Notes: generated by a model not told the origin, from the sequence alone. A stretch of DNA of 64,000 nt from Eutrophobius brisbanensis (GCA_038131795.1 JAYPQE010000002.1:144077-208076), one strand, 5' to 3'. Counted from the first letter of the stretch, positions 52,936 through 62,350 are shown. A program made the numbers and translations.

Positions 52936-53289
52936 ATGAGGCTATATAAAGAATTTTATATTGAAGCGGCTCACCGGCTACCTAATCTACCAGAAGGTCA
53001 TAAGTGTCATCGGTTACATGGCCATTCTTTTAAAGTCATAATCCATATTGATGGTGATGTGGGTATGAATTCTGGTTGGGTGATGGACTTTGCAGAAATT
53101 AGTGAAAAATTCAGACCCGTTTTTGATGCTCTGGATCACCGATATCTGAACGAAGTCGATGGGCTGGAAAACCCCACCAGCGAAAATCTTGCGGTATGGA
53201 TCTGGGATAAATTACAGCCAGAGCTACCTCAATTGTGTGCAGTTGAGATAAAAGAAACTTGCACTTCAGGCTGTTTCTATACCAAATAA
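52936..53289 (+). CDS. queD: 6-carboxy-5,6,7,8-tetrahydropterin synthase
   Basis: QueD makes the carboxytetrahydropterin precursor of queuosine. 117 residues in the T-fold: zinc ligands His13, His28 and His30 (EAAHRL and HRLHGHS), the catalytic Cys24, and the C-terminal substrate-anchor motif VEIKETCTSGCFY. It follows dat by 16 bp on the same strand. The other que genes are not in the window. Confidence 0.95.
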   Translation: MRLYKEFYIEAAHRLPNLPEGHKCHRLHGHSFKVIIHIDGDVGMNSGWVMDFAEISEKFRPVFDALDHRYLNEVDGLENPTSENLAVWIWDKLQPELPQLCAVEIKETCTSGCFYTK

Positions 53290-53314
53290 GTATGCGCTTG
53301 TAATGATGACAATC

Positions 53315-54088
53315 CTAACTTTTCAAGCCGGTACCTTTTTTTAGCAAGGTCAGTGCGAAGCCTGCTAGCAGGACGATGAATACCATAATTATGGTAAAGG
53401 CATAGCCAATTTCAATGTCTGATATTCCCAGTATTCCATAACGGAACGCATTGACCATATATAAGATGGGGTTTAGGCGGGATACGCCCTCCCAGAAATC
53501 TGGAAGTAGTTCAATAGAATAAAAGATTCCACCTAAATAGATTAATGGTGTTAATACAAATGTCGGGATAATCGAAATATCATCAAATGTCTTTGCATAG
53601 ACTGCATTTATGAAGCCGCCCAATGAAAACAGAACTGCAGTAAGAAATACAATCGAGACGACAATAAAATAATTATGGATCTGAATTTTTGTAAAAAACA
53701 TGGCAACAATGGTTACTACCAGACCGACAACCAAACCACGAGCAACTCCCCCGATGACGTAGCCAGCCAGAATCACAGCATTGGGTATGGGGGCAATTAA
53801 CATCTCTTCTATATGCCGTTGAAACTTTGCTCCAAAGAAAGATGCAACAACATTAGAATAACTATTGTTAATAACAGACATCATAATGAGACCGGGCGCA
53901 ATAAATTCCATATAGTCAAAACCATCCATGCGTCCAATACGTGGACCAATGAGACTGCCAAAGATAATAAAGTATAAGGTCATGCTGACTGCGGGTGGTA
54001 ATATGGTTTGCCCCCATATCCGCAGGAATCGGCTTACTTCCTTGATAATGATTGTAATAAAAGCAATCAGAATCCTATCGTTACCCAT
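53315..54088 (-). CDS. ABC-2 type transporter permease (YadH-like)
   Basis: The 257-residue membrane protein with about six helices matches the YadH group through FLRIWGQTILPPAVSMTLYF, IIFGSLIGPRIG and a long second half. The start chosen is the ATG preceded by GAGGGG in frame; an ATG four codons earlier is less well placed. It overlaps the end of the ATPase gene by 8 bases. The pair probably exports an unknown substrate. Confidence 0.9.
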   Translation of the reverse strand: MGNDRILIAFITIIIKEVSRFLRIWGQTILPPAVSMTLYFIIFGSLIGPRIGRMDGFDYMEFIAPGLIMMSVINNSYSNVVASFFGAKFQRHIEEMLIAPIPNAVILAGYVIGGVARGLVVGLVVTIVAMFFTKIQIHNYFIVVSIVFLTAVLFSLGGFINAVYAKTFDDISIIPTFVLTPLIYLGGIFYSIELLPDFWEGVSRLNPILYMVNAFRYGILGISDIEIGYAFTIIMVFIVLLAGFALTLLKKGTGLKS

Positions 54089-55010
54089 GACGCCCCTCAT
54101 CTCTATTGTTTAGCAGTCGAATGAAGAGCTCTTCCAGTCTGTTTGATTTGCTCCTGATATTTTTAACTTCAATATTACAGCTATCCAGGCATGAAAAGAG
54201 CTGATTGAGATTTTGTTCACGGAGGACTTCAACTTCAAGCGTCATTGAGTCGATTTTCTTTAGTGGAAATTCATTTAGTTCTGGCAATACATCGCATGAT
54301 TGAGTAAGTTCTAAGATATATGTACAGGTATTAAGCTTGCCTAATAGAGTCTTCATCGAGGTATCTTCAATAATATTGCCCTTATTTATGATGGCAATAT
54401 TCCGGCACAGGTTTTCTGCTTCCTCTAGATAATGTGTGGTTAGAACGATGGTTGTCCCGGTGCGATTGATTTCCAGTAGAAAATCCCACATAGAGCGCCG
54501 TAATTCTACGTCTACTCCAGCGGTGGGTTCATCGAGTATTAGCAGGTTAGGCTCATGCATTAATGACCGGGCTATCATGAGTCGTCGTTTCAATCCGCCT
54601 GAGAGGGTACGAGACCGGTCATTTCGTTTGTCCCACATACCTAACTTGGTGAAGTATTTTTCTGCTCTGTCGTACGCGATTTTTCTGGAAATGCCATAGT
54701 AACCGGCCTGGTTGAGAACGATTTCCATACAGGTTTCCCAAAATGAAAAATTGACCTCCTGGGGTACGACACCCAGGCAGGATTTTCCTTTATTCAGATC
54801 GGTATCAGTATCATGACCAAATATCTGGACTTTACCAGCAGATTTATTAACCAGGGACGATACAATTCCGATTAAGGTAGATTTTCCAGCTCCATTTGGT
54901 CCCAACAAGGCAAAAAAGTCACCCTTCTTGACCTTGAGATCCACGCCCTTGAGGGCATAAAGATCATTACTATAGGTCTTTTTTAGTCCATTTATTTCAA
55001 GTGCATACAT
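54081..55010 (-). CDS. ABC transporter ATP-binding protein (YadG-like)
   Basis: 309-residue ABC-2 ATPase: Walker A GPNGAGKS (residues 37-44), signature LSGGLKRRL, Walker B LLILDEPTAGVD, then a His-switch (TTHYLEEAE). The C-terminal 90 residues after the nucleotide-binding domain may be regulatory. Its 3' end overlaps the permease start. Relatives are exporters; the substrate cannot be read from sequence. Confidence 0.93.
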   Translation of the reverse strand: MYALEINGLKKTYSNDLYALKGVDLKVKKGDFFALLGPNGAGKSTLIGIVSSLVNKSAGKVQIFGHDTDTDLNKGKSCLGVVPQEVNFSFWETCMEIVLNQAGYYGISRKIAYDRAEKYFTKLGMWDKRNDRSRTLSGGLKRRLMIARSLMHEPNLLILDEPTAGVDVELRRSMWDFLLEINRTGTTIVLTTHYLEEAENLCRNIAIINKGNIIEDTSMKTLLGKLNTCTYILELTQSCDVLPELNEFPLKKIDSMTLEVEVLREQNLNQLFSCLDSCNIEVKNIRSKSNRLEELFIRLLNNRDEGRHG

Positions 55011-55095
55011 AGTATTGATATCTTGCGAAAAGTATCAGCTGGGTTACATAAGACCAGTATAACGATTGAAAATGCTCCGTGAACCGGTGCATTAT

Positions 55096-55953
55096 TTATT
55101 TTTTTATTGCATTCAGCTGGGCTTGCTGGTTTTTACCGGCCTTGCTTAACGAATCGGCAAGTTCAGCGTCGCGGTTGAGTATTAACCTGAAGTACGCTTT
55201 GGGTATTCGTATCAGTTTGGCCTTGCCATTTGCCCGGGCAAATGCTGTACGTTTACCCGTACTCTGAGGCAATAGAGATTGCTCGCCGAAATAACCTCCC
55301 TTTTTGTGTCTTGCCAGTACGACCATTTCACCACTGTCATCCATAGTGAATATTTCAACTGACCCATCAAGGACCACAAACAGGCAATTCCCTTTTTCTG
55401 ATTCCTTGATTACAAACTCACCTGGCCCAACAGTGCTCACTTCTGTCCAAGTATCTATTGATTCAAGCTCTTTGTCTCTTAGTGCTTCAAATAAACGCAT
55501 GCCACTGATGAGTTGTTTGACCTGTTCCTTTTCCGATGAAATAGATGGAACAGTAATATCTTCACTGATATCAGGCTCGCCGGTAAGAGACAGTCTTACA
55601 AATTTTTTATCTATCTTGAATAACTTGGCCATATTCAAGGATTTGACCGTGGCATTTCTCCTGCCTGTTTCGTCGACCACAGTTAAAGCCTGCTCGCCAA
55701 AAAAATCCCCTGGTCTTAAAGTGGCAATCGCTATTTCCCTGCCCAGGCCACGCATCATTACCTCAACAGCACCATCAAAAACGATATACATACAGTCGCC
55801 GATTTCTGATTACTTAATGATAGTTTCCTTCATTCCGTATTCAATGATGCCATTCTCAGGCGCATCTAATATCTTCTGCAATTCTGAGTCAGATAATTCA
55901 CTGAAGATTGGAATTTTTTTCAATAAAGAAATATCAGGTATTTGTGCTGACAA
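55096..55953 (-). pseudogene. Double cyclic-nucleotide-binding-domain protein with an in-frame stop
   Basis: From a TTG start with a strong AGGAGG site (55951-55953) the frame runs 285 codons and holds two CNB (cNMP-binding) domains, but codon 48 is TAA (55810-55812). The second domain repeats the same motif intact as KESEKGNCLFVVLDG; in the first it reads K-stop-SEIGDCMYIVFDG. So GAA became TAA. Phosphate-binding cassettes are GDFFGEQALT and GGYFGEQSLL, the second with an Arg-containing KRTAFA tail. An internal ATG at 55791 could give a product of 231 residues that keeps most of domain 1 and all of domain 2. There is no catalytic or DNA-binding domain. A CRP-like palindrome lies about 110 bp upstream. 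Confidence 0.85.
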
Positions 55954-56061
55954 CGTTGCCTCCTAAACTCTAAATATCAGGCATGCCATAATTGACGTGA
56001 TTAAGTTTATCTCTTGTATCAAAAAATATTGATTTACAGTTCACAAACAGAAAATAATCAT

Positions 56062-56077
56062 TGTGATGTAATTCACA
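56062..56077. promoter_or_regulatory. CRP/Vfr-type binding site upstream of the cNMP-binding protein gene
   Basis: TGTGATGTAATTCACA is an exact TGTGA-N6-TCACA palindrome, extended by AT-rich flanks as in the classical CRP box. Its centre lies about 116 bp from the TTG start of the minus-strand CNB gene. A candidate -10 (TGTAAA on the minus strand, near 56033-56038) would place it near -41, a class II position, but no start site is known. Confidence 0.7.
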
Positions 56078-56131
56078 TTTTTTGAGAAAATAATTTAAAA
56101 CACCCTAATAAAATTAATCAGTCAAATTTAC

Positions 56132-56509
56132 TTACTGATTTTGGCTCTTATATGCCCGTAATGCCGTATTAAACTGATCAGCAATGGAATTCATTTCGTC
56201 AACTACCATATTATATGTCTGTGTGACTTTGGCCTTGAATTCTTCCTGTTGCTCAGGTGTGGCACTGGCAGGCATTTGATCTTCTTCTTTTTCCAGACAG
56301 GCCAGGAATTCATCACCTTCAGCAAGATACGCCTTCATATTTTTCTGAAATTCAATCATTTGAGCTTCTGAGGCAGTGGAACCATCAACTCCGGACGGTT
56401 TGTCGGGGAACGTACAGTCTCCTGAAAATTCAAGTGCATCCTGGGCAAATGCAGTGGTCATGAAAAGGGTGGAAGTAAGTATCAGAATCGTCCTTAGGCT
56501 GTTTTTCAT
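56132..56509 (-). CDS. Small secreted protein of unknown function
   Basis: 125 residues from MKNSLRTILILTSTLFMTTAFAQ, a clear signal peptide with cleavage near AFA-QD. The mature part is acidic and helical; it opens with a Cys in SGDCTFPDKP, has a second Cys in FLACLEKEEDQ, and ends RAYKSQNQ. The two cysteines may form a disulfide in the periplasm. No function can be assigned. A longer start seven codons upstream is possible but would spoil the signal peptide. It lies upstream of the CRP-like site, on the minus strand. Confidence 0.7.
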   Translation of the reverse strand: MKNSLRTILILTSTLFMTTAFAQDALEFSGDCTFPDKPSGVDGSTASEAQMIEFQKNMKAYLAEGDEFLACLEKEEDQMPASATPEQQEEFKAKVTQTYNMVVDEMNSIADQFNTALRAYKSQNQ

Positions 56510-56662
56510 AATTTTCTCCAGTTCAAACATGTAAATTTATATTTATCAATAAAATCAGCGAATTATATAGATAAAATTGGAAATAAAATACCAGAATATC
56601 GGCTATTTATGATACATTTTTACCTATTCGCGATGACCAATACTAACTTTTAAGTGGTGTCT

Positions 56663-56929
56663 ATGGAAGCAGATGAATCAATTTTCGAATTTCCCTGTGA
56701 TTTTCCTATAAAGGCCATGGGTAAGGCAGATGAGGATTTTGACTGCCTGGTTGTGAGTTTAGTTCAAAAGCATTGCCAGGGACTCAAAGAGGGGGCCGTG
56801 GAGACCCGATTAAGTGCTGGTGGGAAATATATGTCAGTAACGGTAACCATCAAGGCCGAAAGTAGAGGACAGTTGGACAATATTTATATGGATTTGACTG
56901 CTGAATCCAGGGTTTTGGTCGCGTTGTGA
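56663..56929 (+). CDS. ybeD: YbeD family protein (DUF493), LipB-associated
   Basis: 88 residues: the ferredoxin-like DUF493 fold with FEFPCDFPIKAMGKADEDF, VVSLVQKH and SAGGKYMSVTVTIKAESR. YbeD is regularly encoded just before lipB; a role linked to lipoylation is suspected but unproven. Two GTG codons shortly upstream are alternative starts. Its stop overlaps the GTG start of lipB. Confidence 0.93.
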   Translation: MEADESIFEFPCDFPIKAMGKADEDFDCLVVSLVQKHCQGLKEGAVETRLSAGGKYMSVTVTIKAESRGQLDNIYMDLTAESRVLVAL

Positions 56930-57588
56930 ACTCTTTTATTCTCTACAATCTGGGCAAGGTGGATTACTCGTTGGCATTTAAGGAACAAAAGCGATTTATT
57001 GAGTTGAGACAGGCTGATAATTTAGATGAAATTTGGTGCCTGGAACATCCTCCTGTCTATACCCTGGGACTGTCCGGACAGTCTGAGCATATTCTAGATG
57101 GGGCAGATATTCCCATTGTCCATTCTGATCGAGGTGGACAGGTTACCTATCATGGTCCCGGGCAGCTTGTAGTTTATCCTTTGCTGGATCTCAAGCGTAA
57201 AAAACTAACAGTTAAGCGTTATGTTTATCAACTTGAGCAAGCCATAATTGATACCCTGAAACATTACAATATCGAATCCCACAGGGTATCAGGAGCACCC
57301 GGTGTGTATGTTTCTGACCAGAAGGTGGCGGCACTGGGGATCCGAATTAGAAGAGGTTATTGTTATCATGGGATTTCTATCAATGTCGATATGGATCTTA
57401 TGCCATTCAATGGTATAAACCCATGTGGTTATCAAGACCTGAAGGTAACCCGTCTCAAAGACCTTGGTTTAGATGTTACAATATCAGACGTTGTCCCTAT
57501 ACTTGCCCAGTCACTGGTAAATGTGCTGGATTATGATTCTTATACTACCGGTGGTAATACACAGTTGGCAGATATCAAAGTCATGTAA
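56926..57588 (+). CDS. lipB: Octanoyl-[acyl-carrier-protein]:protein N-octanoyltransferase
   Basis: LipB transfers octanoate from ACP to the lipoyl domains. 220 residues: LEHPPVYTLG, RGGQVTYHGPGQLVVYP, and the catalytic pair Lys133 (SDQKVAALGIRIRRG) and Cys167 (GINPCGYQDL). The start is GTG, in a GTGA overlap with ybeD. lipA follows 21 bp later. Confidence 0.98.
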   Translation: MNSFILYNLGKVDYSLAFKEQKRFIELRQADNLDEIWCLEHPPVYTLGLSGQSEHILDGADIPIVHSDRGGQVTYHGPGQLVVYPLLDLKRKKLTVKRYVYQLEQAIIDTLKHYNIESHRVSGAPGVYVSDQKVAALGIRIRRGYCYHGISINVDMDLMPFNGINPCGYQDLKVTRLKDLGLDVTISDVVPILAQSLVNVLDYDSYTTGGNTQLADIKVM

Positions 57589-57609
57589 TGATATAAATGG
57601 AATAAATGA

Positions 57610-58593
57610 ATGTCCTTAGATAATAAGTCTGTTACCAAGCCTACAAGGCAGCAACGAGGCGAATTAAAAACCTCAAAGATACCAATAAAGGTAATTCCTC
57701 AGGATGGCCCCATGGCCAGAAAGCCTGCCTGGATCAAGGCCAAGGCCCCTGTACATCCCAAAGTCATTGAATTGAAGAGAATGCTAAGGGAAAAGCAGCT
57801 TCATACTGTTTGCGAAGAAGCCTCATGTCCAAATTTAGGAGAATGCTTTTCTCATGGTACGGCGACATTTATGATCATGGGCAATTTATGCACCAGACGA
57901 TGCCCATTTTGTGATGTTGCCCACGGCAGACCGAAACCATTAGATCCTGATGAACCGGAAAATCTTGCCGCTGCCATTGAGATGATGCAGTTAAACTATG
58001 TGGTCATCACGTCAGTTGATCGCGATGATTTGAAAGATGGTGGTGCAGCGCATTTTATCGAATGTGTAAAAGCTGTCCGCAAGCGTACACCAAGTACACG
58101 GATTGAAATCCTGGTTCCGGACTTCAGGGGAAGGGGGGAGGTCGCGCTGACTATTTTGTCTGAAAGCCCACCTGATGTATTTAATCATAATCTGGAATCA
58201 GTACCCCGGTTATACAAGAAAGTCAGGCCTGGATCGGATTATCAATGGTCCCTGGAGTTGATTAAAAATTTCAAAGAATCAAACCCGGGCGTGCCAACTA
58301 AATCGGGCCTGATGTTAGGATTAGGGGAGGAGATTGATGAAGTCAAATCTGTGCTTCAAGATCTACGTGCACATGGTTGCGACATGCTGACCTTAGGACA
58401 ATACTTGCAGCCCAGTCGTTATCATTTGCCAGTTGAACGCTTTGTAAGCCCCGAGGAATTTATTCAATTGGGTGAATATGCAGATGGCCTTGGATTTGAA
58501 AATGTCGCCAGTTCGCCTATGGTCAGGTCTTCATATCATGCAGATCTGCAAGCTGCAGGAGAGGATATTTCGGGGATAGATAGTTCGAAGTAG
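57610..58593 (+). CDS. lipA: Lipoyl synthase
   Basis: Radical SAM enzyme that inserts two sulfurs into the octanoyl chain. 327 residues with the auxiliary cluster CX4CX5C (Cys68, Cys73, Cys79) and the radical-SAM cluster CX3CX2C (Cys94, Cys98, Cys101). The terminal serine-bearing motif is VRSSYHAD. It ends 4 bp from the convergent M23 peptidase gene, with no clear terminator between. Confidence 0.99.
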   Translation: MSLDNKSVTKPTRQQRGELKTSKIPIKVIPQDGPMARKPAWIKAKAPVHPKVIELKRMLREKQLHTVCEEASCPNLGECFSHGTATFMIMGNLCTRRCPFCDVAHGRPKPLDPDEPENLAAAIEMMQLNYVVITSVDRDDLKDGGAAHFIECVKAVRKRTPSTRIEILVPDFRGRGEVALTILSESPPDVFNHNLESVPRLYKKVRPGSDYQWSLELIKNFKESNPGVPTKSGLMLGLGEEIDEVKSVLQDLRAHGCDMLTLGQYLQPSRYHLPVERFVSPEEFIQLGEYADGLGFENVASSPMVRSSYHADLQAAGEDISGIDSSK

Positions 58594-58597
58594 TTAC

Positions 58598-59425
58598 CTA
58601 TTCAAGCCCATTAACAAACATCGTGGGATCCACCGAGACAGTATTTAAAATCACCCCCCAGTGAAGGTGGGCTGCTGTAACCCTTCCGGTTTGACCCACT
58701 TTCCCCAAAATATCGCCACGATTCACTTGCTGACCTTCTTCCACCAAGATTTCGCTGAGGTGGCAATACATGGTAATCAGTCCCTGTCCATGTTCGACGA
58801 ATACGGTATTTCCATTGAAATAATAGGCACCGGTATTAACTACTTTACCGCTGGCAGCAGAGTTTATTGGAGTGCCTTCAGGCGTCGCAATATCCAGACC
58901 ACTATGTGGGTTTCTGGGCTGATTATTAAAAAAACGACGTAAGCCAAATGGGCTGCTAATCCGTCCAGATACCGGCAAATCCAATAAAAGTGGTACCTCG
59001 GGTATGTCAGTTCTGGTGGCCTTTGCCTGATTTATTATGCCAGATTCATTTCGAATCCTTTCCAGGTTTGAGGATGATGGATTAACCATTTCGGTATTTT
59101 TGATAGTAATGTACTGTTCCTCGTATTGCTTCTCAAAAATCTCAAACCCTCTGGTAGCAGTTTGATTACCTGTTTTAACCGTTAACTCATGTTTTCCAGG
59201 TTTGGCACGTAATGGTAAACCTACAATTGCCCGCCACTGTCCGGGGCTGCCAATGACCATGACCTGTTTATTGCTATAAAAAGCGCTGGGTTTCTCATTG
59301 CCCTCCAGATCAATGATGGCAACACCTCCCGGGACACTTTGCATCGAATCGATTACTTGACCAAGAGCAGTCTGTGAGGACAACATTAAAACAGCAATTA
59401 ATATGAGTATTAGCTTATTATTCAT
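58598..59425 (-). CDS. M23 family metallopeptidase (peptidoglycan endopeptidase-like)
   Basis: 275 residues: a signal peptide (LILILIAVLMLSSQTALG), a beta-rich N-terminal region, and a C-terminal LytM domain with zinc ligands in HSGLDIATPEGTP and HLHWGV plus CHLSE. The His/Asp/HxH set looks complete, so it may be an active endopeptidase. A start 13 codons upstream lies deeper inside xseA; the ATG overlapping the xseA stop by 8 bases gives a proper signal peptide. Confidence 0.92.
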   Translation of the reverse strand: MNNKLILILIAVLMLSSQTALGQVIDSMQSVPGGVAIIDLEGNEKPSAFYSNKQVMVIGSPGQWRAIVGLPLRAKPGKHELTVKTGNQTATRGFEIFEKQYEEQYITIKNTEMVNPSSSNLERIRNESGIINQAKATRTDIPEVPLLLDLPVSGRISSPFGLRRFFNNQPRNPHSGLDIATPEGTPINSAASGKVVNTGAYYFNGNTVFVEHGQGLITMYCHLSEILVEEGQQVNRGDILGKVGQTGRVTAAHLHWGVILNTVSVDPTMFVNGLE

Positions 59426-60773
59426 CTTTTTTAAGTTTGATAATTTTTGAATAGATTGACCCATTTGATATACGCGTTTCTGTTTCAGTTCCTACTTTCA
59501 GATTTTTGATACTTTTTATGATATTTCCATTTGATATATCACTCACAATAGCATATCCCCTCCCCAGGGTGGACAGTGGACTGACAGTATGTAAAGTTCT
59601 TGAAATTTTATCTAGATGATTAGCGCTGAGTTTAAGTTTATTACGCATCGCAGTATATATGGCATGGCTGTAACGCATGTTTTTTTCCCTGTAAATACTT
59701 AATCTGGTTAATGGGTTAGTTTTCTGTAGTGTACCTTGATATTTGAGTACAACATTATGTTTAGTCTGAATAGTGCCTGATAATGCGCGTCCCAGGCGTA
59801 AATTCAGTTCATCGATACGCTGCACATAATTCTGAATAGCCCTGCCGGGGTCCAGAAGCCTTTTTTGACAATAGGTAAGCTTGTCATAATATTTATTCAA
59901 TGATCGATTAATATTTCTGGACAAGGAGTATTGCAGGTTTTGTACAAACAGGCTTAGTTGACTGATATTGGGCGTCACCAACTCAGCGGCGGCCGAGGGG
60001 GTGGGTGCCCGTTGATCGGCAACAAAGTCTGCAATCGTAAAGTCTATTTCATGACCAACACCAGAAACAACAGGCAGATTAGAATTGAATATTGCCTTGG
60101 CAACCCGTTCCTCATTAAATGACCAAAGATCTTCCAATGAGCCACCACCCCTGGCGAGTATCAGTACATCACATTCATTGCGCTTGTTAGCAGAAAGTAT
60201 TGCTTCTGAAATCATTTCGGCTGAGCCTGTTCCTTGTACAGATACGGGATAGATAATTATTGTTGCCAGCGGATAACGTCTACTCAGGACTTGAATAATG
60301 TCCCGTATGGCAGCGCCTGTCTTTGAGGTTATGATACCGATTGAGACAGGATATTCAGGTATGGGTTTTTTCCTGGTTTCAGCAAACAGGCCTTCTTCCA
60401 TGAGTTTCTGTTTCAACTGTTCAAAGGCCAGTTGCAGGGCACCTACACCCTCCGGCTCCAGTGATTCTACGATTAGCTGGAATTCACCACGGCTTTCATA
60501 GAGGCTGACCTTGGCCTTGACTAATACGGCGGTGCCGTTTTCTGGTTGAAACTTCAGGTGACGGTTGCGGTTTTTGAACATCGCACACCTGACCTGTGAG
60601 GATTTGTCTTTCAGGGAGAAATACATATGGCCTGAAGCTGGTTGGGCGAGATTGGAGATTTCTCCCTGTATCCATAAGGCGGGGAAGCTATGTTCAATGG
60701 CATCGCGGACTTCACGAACCAACCGGGTTACCGAATAAATATCACGAATTTCACTGGGGGTAGCTGAGGTCAT
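59418..60773 (-). CDS. xseA: Exodeoxyribonuclease VII large subunit
   Basis: Processive single-strand exonuclease. 451 residues: an N-terminal OB fold (FPALWIQGEISNLAQPASGHMYFSLKD), then the exonuclease domain with GIITSKTGAAIRDI, LARGGGSLEDLWSFNEE and VSGVGHEIDFTIADFVAD, a coiled coil, and a C-terminal YAIVSD segment. xseB is not adjacent. Divergent from guaB, separated by 100 bp. Confidence 0.97.
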   Translation of the reverse strand: MTSATPSEIRDIYSVTRLVREVRDAIEHSFPALWIQGEISNLAQPASGHMYFSLKDKSSQVRCAMFKNRNRHLKFQPENGTAVLVKAKVSLYESRGEFQLIVESLEPEGVGALQLAFEQLKQKLMEEGLFAETRKKPIPEYPVSIGIITSKTGAAIRDIIQVLSRRYPLATIIIYPVSVQGTGSAEMISEAILSANKRNECDVLILARGGGSLEDLWSFNEERVAKAIFNSNLPVVSGVGHEIDFTIADFVADQRAPTPSAAAELVTPNISQLSLFVQNLQYSLSRNINRSLNKYYDKLTYCQKRLLDPGRAIQNYVQRIDELNLRLGRALSGTIQTKHNVVLKYQGTLQKTNPLTRLSIYREKNMRYSHAIYTAMRNKLKLSANHLDKISRTLHTVSPLSTLGRGYAIVSDISNGNIIKSIKNLKVGTETETRISNGSIYSKIIKLKKDE

Positions 60774-60808
60774 AGTGTAGTAATAGCTAAAAAGGTCTGA
60801 TTGTTTGA

Positions 60809-60837
60809 TTTACCCTTAACGGTTATTTGATTATAAT
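60809..60837 (+). promoter_or_regulatory. Putative sigma70 promoter of guaB
   Basis: A perfect -10 TATAAT (60832-60837) lies 17 bp after TTTACC (60809-60814), which matches the -35 consensus at four of six bases. It is about 36 bp from the guaB start. Consensus only. Confidence 0.6.
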
Positions 60838-60873
60838 GCGCAGTCATTTTACCTATTTTGGTCATGCCCATAA

Positions 60874-62334
60874 ATGCGTATTACTGAACAAGCCCTCACT
60901 TTTGACGATGTTTTACTGGTACCCGCCTATTCACAGGTAATTCCGCGTGAGGTGAAACTTGATACCAGGTTAACACGCCAAATATCACTTAATATTCCAT
61001 TGATGTCTGCGGCTATGGATACCGTGACTGAGAGTAAAACTGCCATCGCTATCGCCCAGGAAGGTGGAATTGGTATTCTTCATAAGAGTATGAGTGCCGA
61101 GGAGCAGGCCAGACATGTAAGACAGGTCAAAAAATACGAAGCAGGTGTAATCCGTGACCCTATTACAGTAGGCCCCATGGTCAGTATCAGGGAAGTGCTT
61201 GATTTGACCAACGCCAACGATATTTCCGGTGTCCCGGTGGTGGATGGTGATGAGCTTGTTGGGATTGTAACCAGTCGAGATCTTCGTTTTGAGACCAAAT
61301 TTGATGATCCTGTCAAGAATATCATGACTCCCAAAGACAAACTGGTGACAGTCAAGGAAGGCGCAACCAATGATGAAATTACTGCATTATTACACAAGCA
61401 CCGCATAGAGAAGGTGTTGGTGGTAAATGATAATTTTTCATTACGTGGTCTGGTCACAGTCAAAGATATCCATAAATCGCTGAAATTCCCTAATGCCTGT
61501 AAAGATGATGCCGAGAGTCTACGGGCCGGTGCAGCAGTCGGGGTAGGTAAAGGCACAGAGGAGAGGGTAGAGGCCATTATCGAGGCAGGTGTTGATGTGA
61601 TTGTGGTGGATACTGCACATGGTCATTCAGATGGCGTCTTGAATATGGTTAAATGGATTAAATCTACGTTTCCCGATGCCCAGGTGATTGGTGGAAATGT
61701 TGCTACTGCAGACGGTGCGCTGGCATTAGTTGAAGCAGGGGCAGATGCGGTCAAGGTCGGAATCGGCCCTGGGTCAATTTGTACCACACGTATCGTGACC
61801 GGGGTTGGAATGCCGCAAATTAGCGCAGTCAGTAATGTTGCCCAGGCACTGAAAAGGAAAGATGTTCCAGTCATCTCTGATGGTGGTATCCGTTACTCAG
61901 GTGATTTGGCCAAGGCCATTGCTGCCGGGGCCCATGCTGTGATGATTGGAGGTATGTTTGCCGGTACAGAAGAAGCACCCGGCGAAGTTGAGTTGTTTCA
62001 GGGGCGATCGTATAAATCGTACCGGGGCATGGGGTCACTAGGTGCCATGTCCCAGACCCATGGGTCATCAGATCGATATTTTCAGGAAAACGATGAGATA
62101 GAGAAACTTGTCCCTGAAGGTGTTGAAGGCAGGGTCCCTTACAAAGGACCATTAAATGCTATTGTTCATCAGTTACTTGGTGGTCTCAGGGCCGCTATGG
62201 GATATACCGGTTGCCAAAACCTCGAAGAAATGAGGTCAAAACCGGTTTTTGTCCGGTTGACCAATGCCGGTGTTACTGAAAGCCATGTGCATGATGTTAC
62301 GATTACCAAGGAACCACCTAATTACAGGGTGTAA
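60874..62334 (+). CDS. guaB: Inosine-5'-monophosphate dehydrogenase
   Basis: GuaB oxidises IMP to XMP with NAD+, the committed step of GMP synthesis. 486 residues: the TIM barrel begins LTFDDVLLVPAYSQV, two CBS domains fill about residues 90-205, and the catalytic Cys303 lies in GPGSICTTRIVTG. The flap RGMGSLGAM and the C-terminal GLRAAMGYTG are as expected. guaA follows after a spacer with a heptad repeat. Confidence 0.99.
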   Translation: MRITEQALTFDDVLLVPAYSQVIPREVKLDTRLTRQISLNIPLMSAAMDTVTESKTAIAIAQEGGIGILHKSMSAEEQARHVRQVKKYEAGVIRDPITVGPMVSIREVLDLTNANDISGVPVVDGDELVGIVTSRDLRFETKFDDPVKNIMTPKDKLVTVKEGATNDEITALLHKHRIEKVLVVNDNFSLRGLVTVKDIHKSLKFPNACKDDAESLRAGAAVGVGKGTEERVEAIIEAGVDVIVVDTAHGHSDGVLNMVKWIKSTFPDAQVIGGNVATADGALALVEAGADAVKVGIGPGSICTTRIVTGVGMPQISAVSNVAQALKRKDVPVISDGGIRYSGDLAKAIAAGAHAVMIGGMFAGTEEAPGEVELFQGRSYKSYRGMGSLGAMSQTHGSSDRYFQENDEIEKLVPEGVEGRVPYKGPLNAIVHQLLGGLRAAMGYTGCQNLEEMRSKPVFVRLTNAGVTESHVHDVTITKEPPNYRV

Positions 62335-62350
62335 ATATTAATAGTGAAAC

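Noticed and set aside
55304..55966. 220-codon plus-strand ORF opposite the cNMP-binding gene
   Set aside because: It is a shadow: the minus strand encodes recognisable CNB domains and the plus-strand product has low-complexity Ser/Leu composition.
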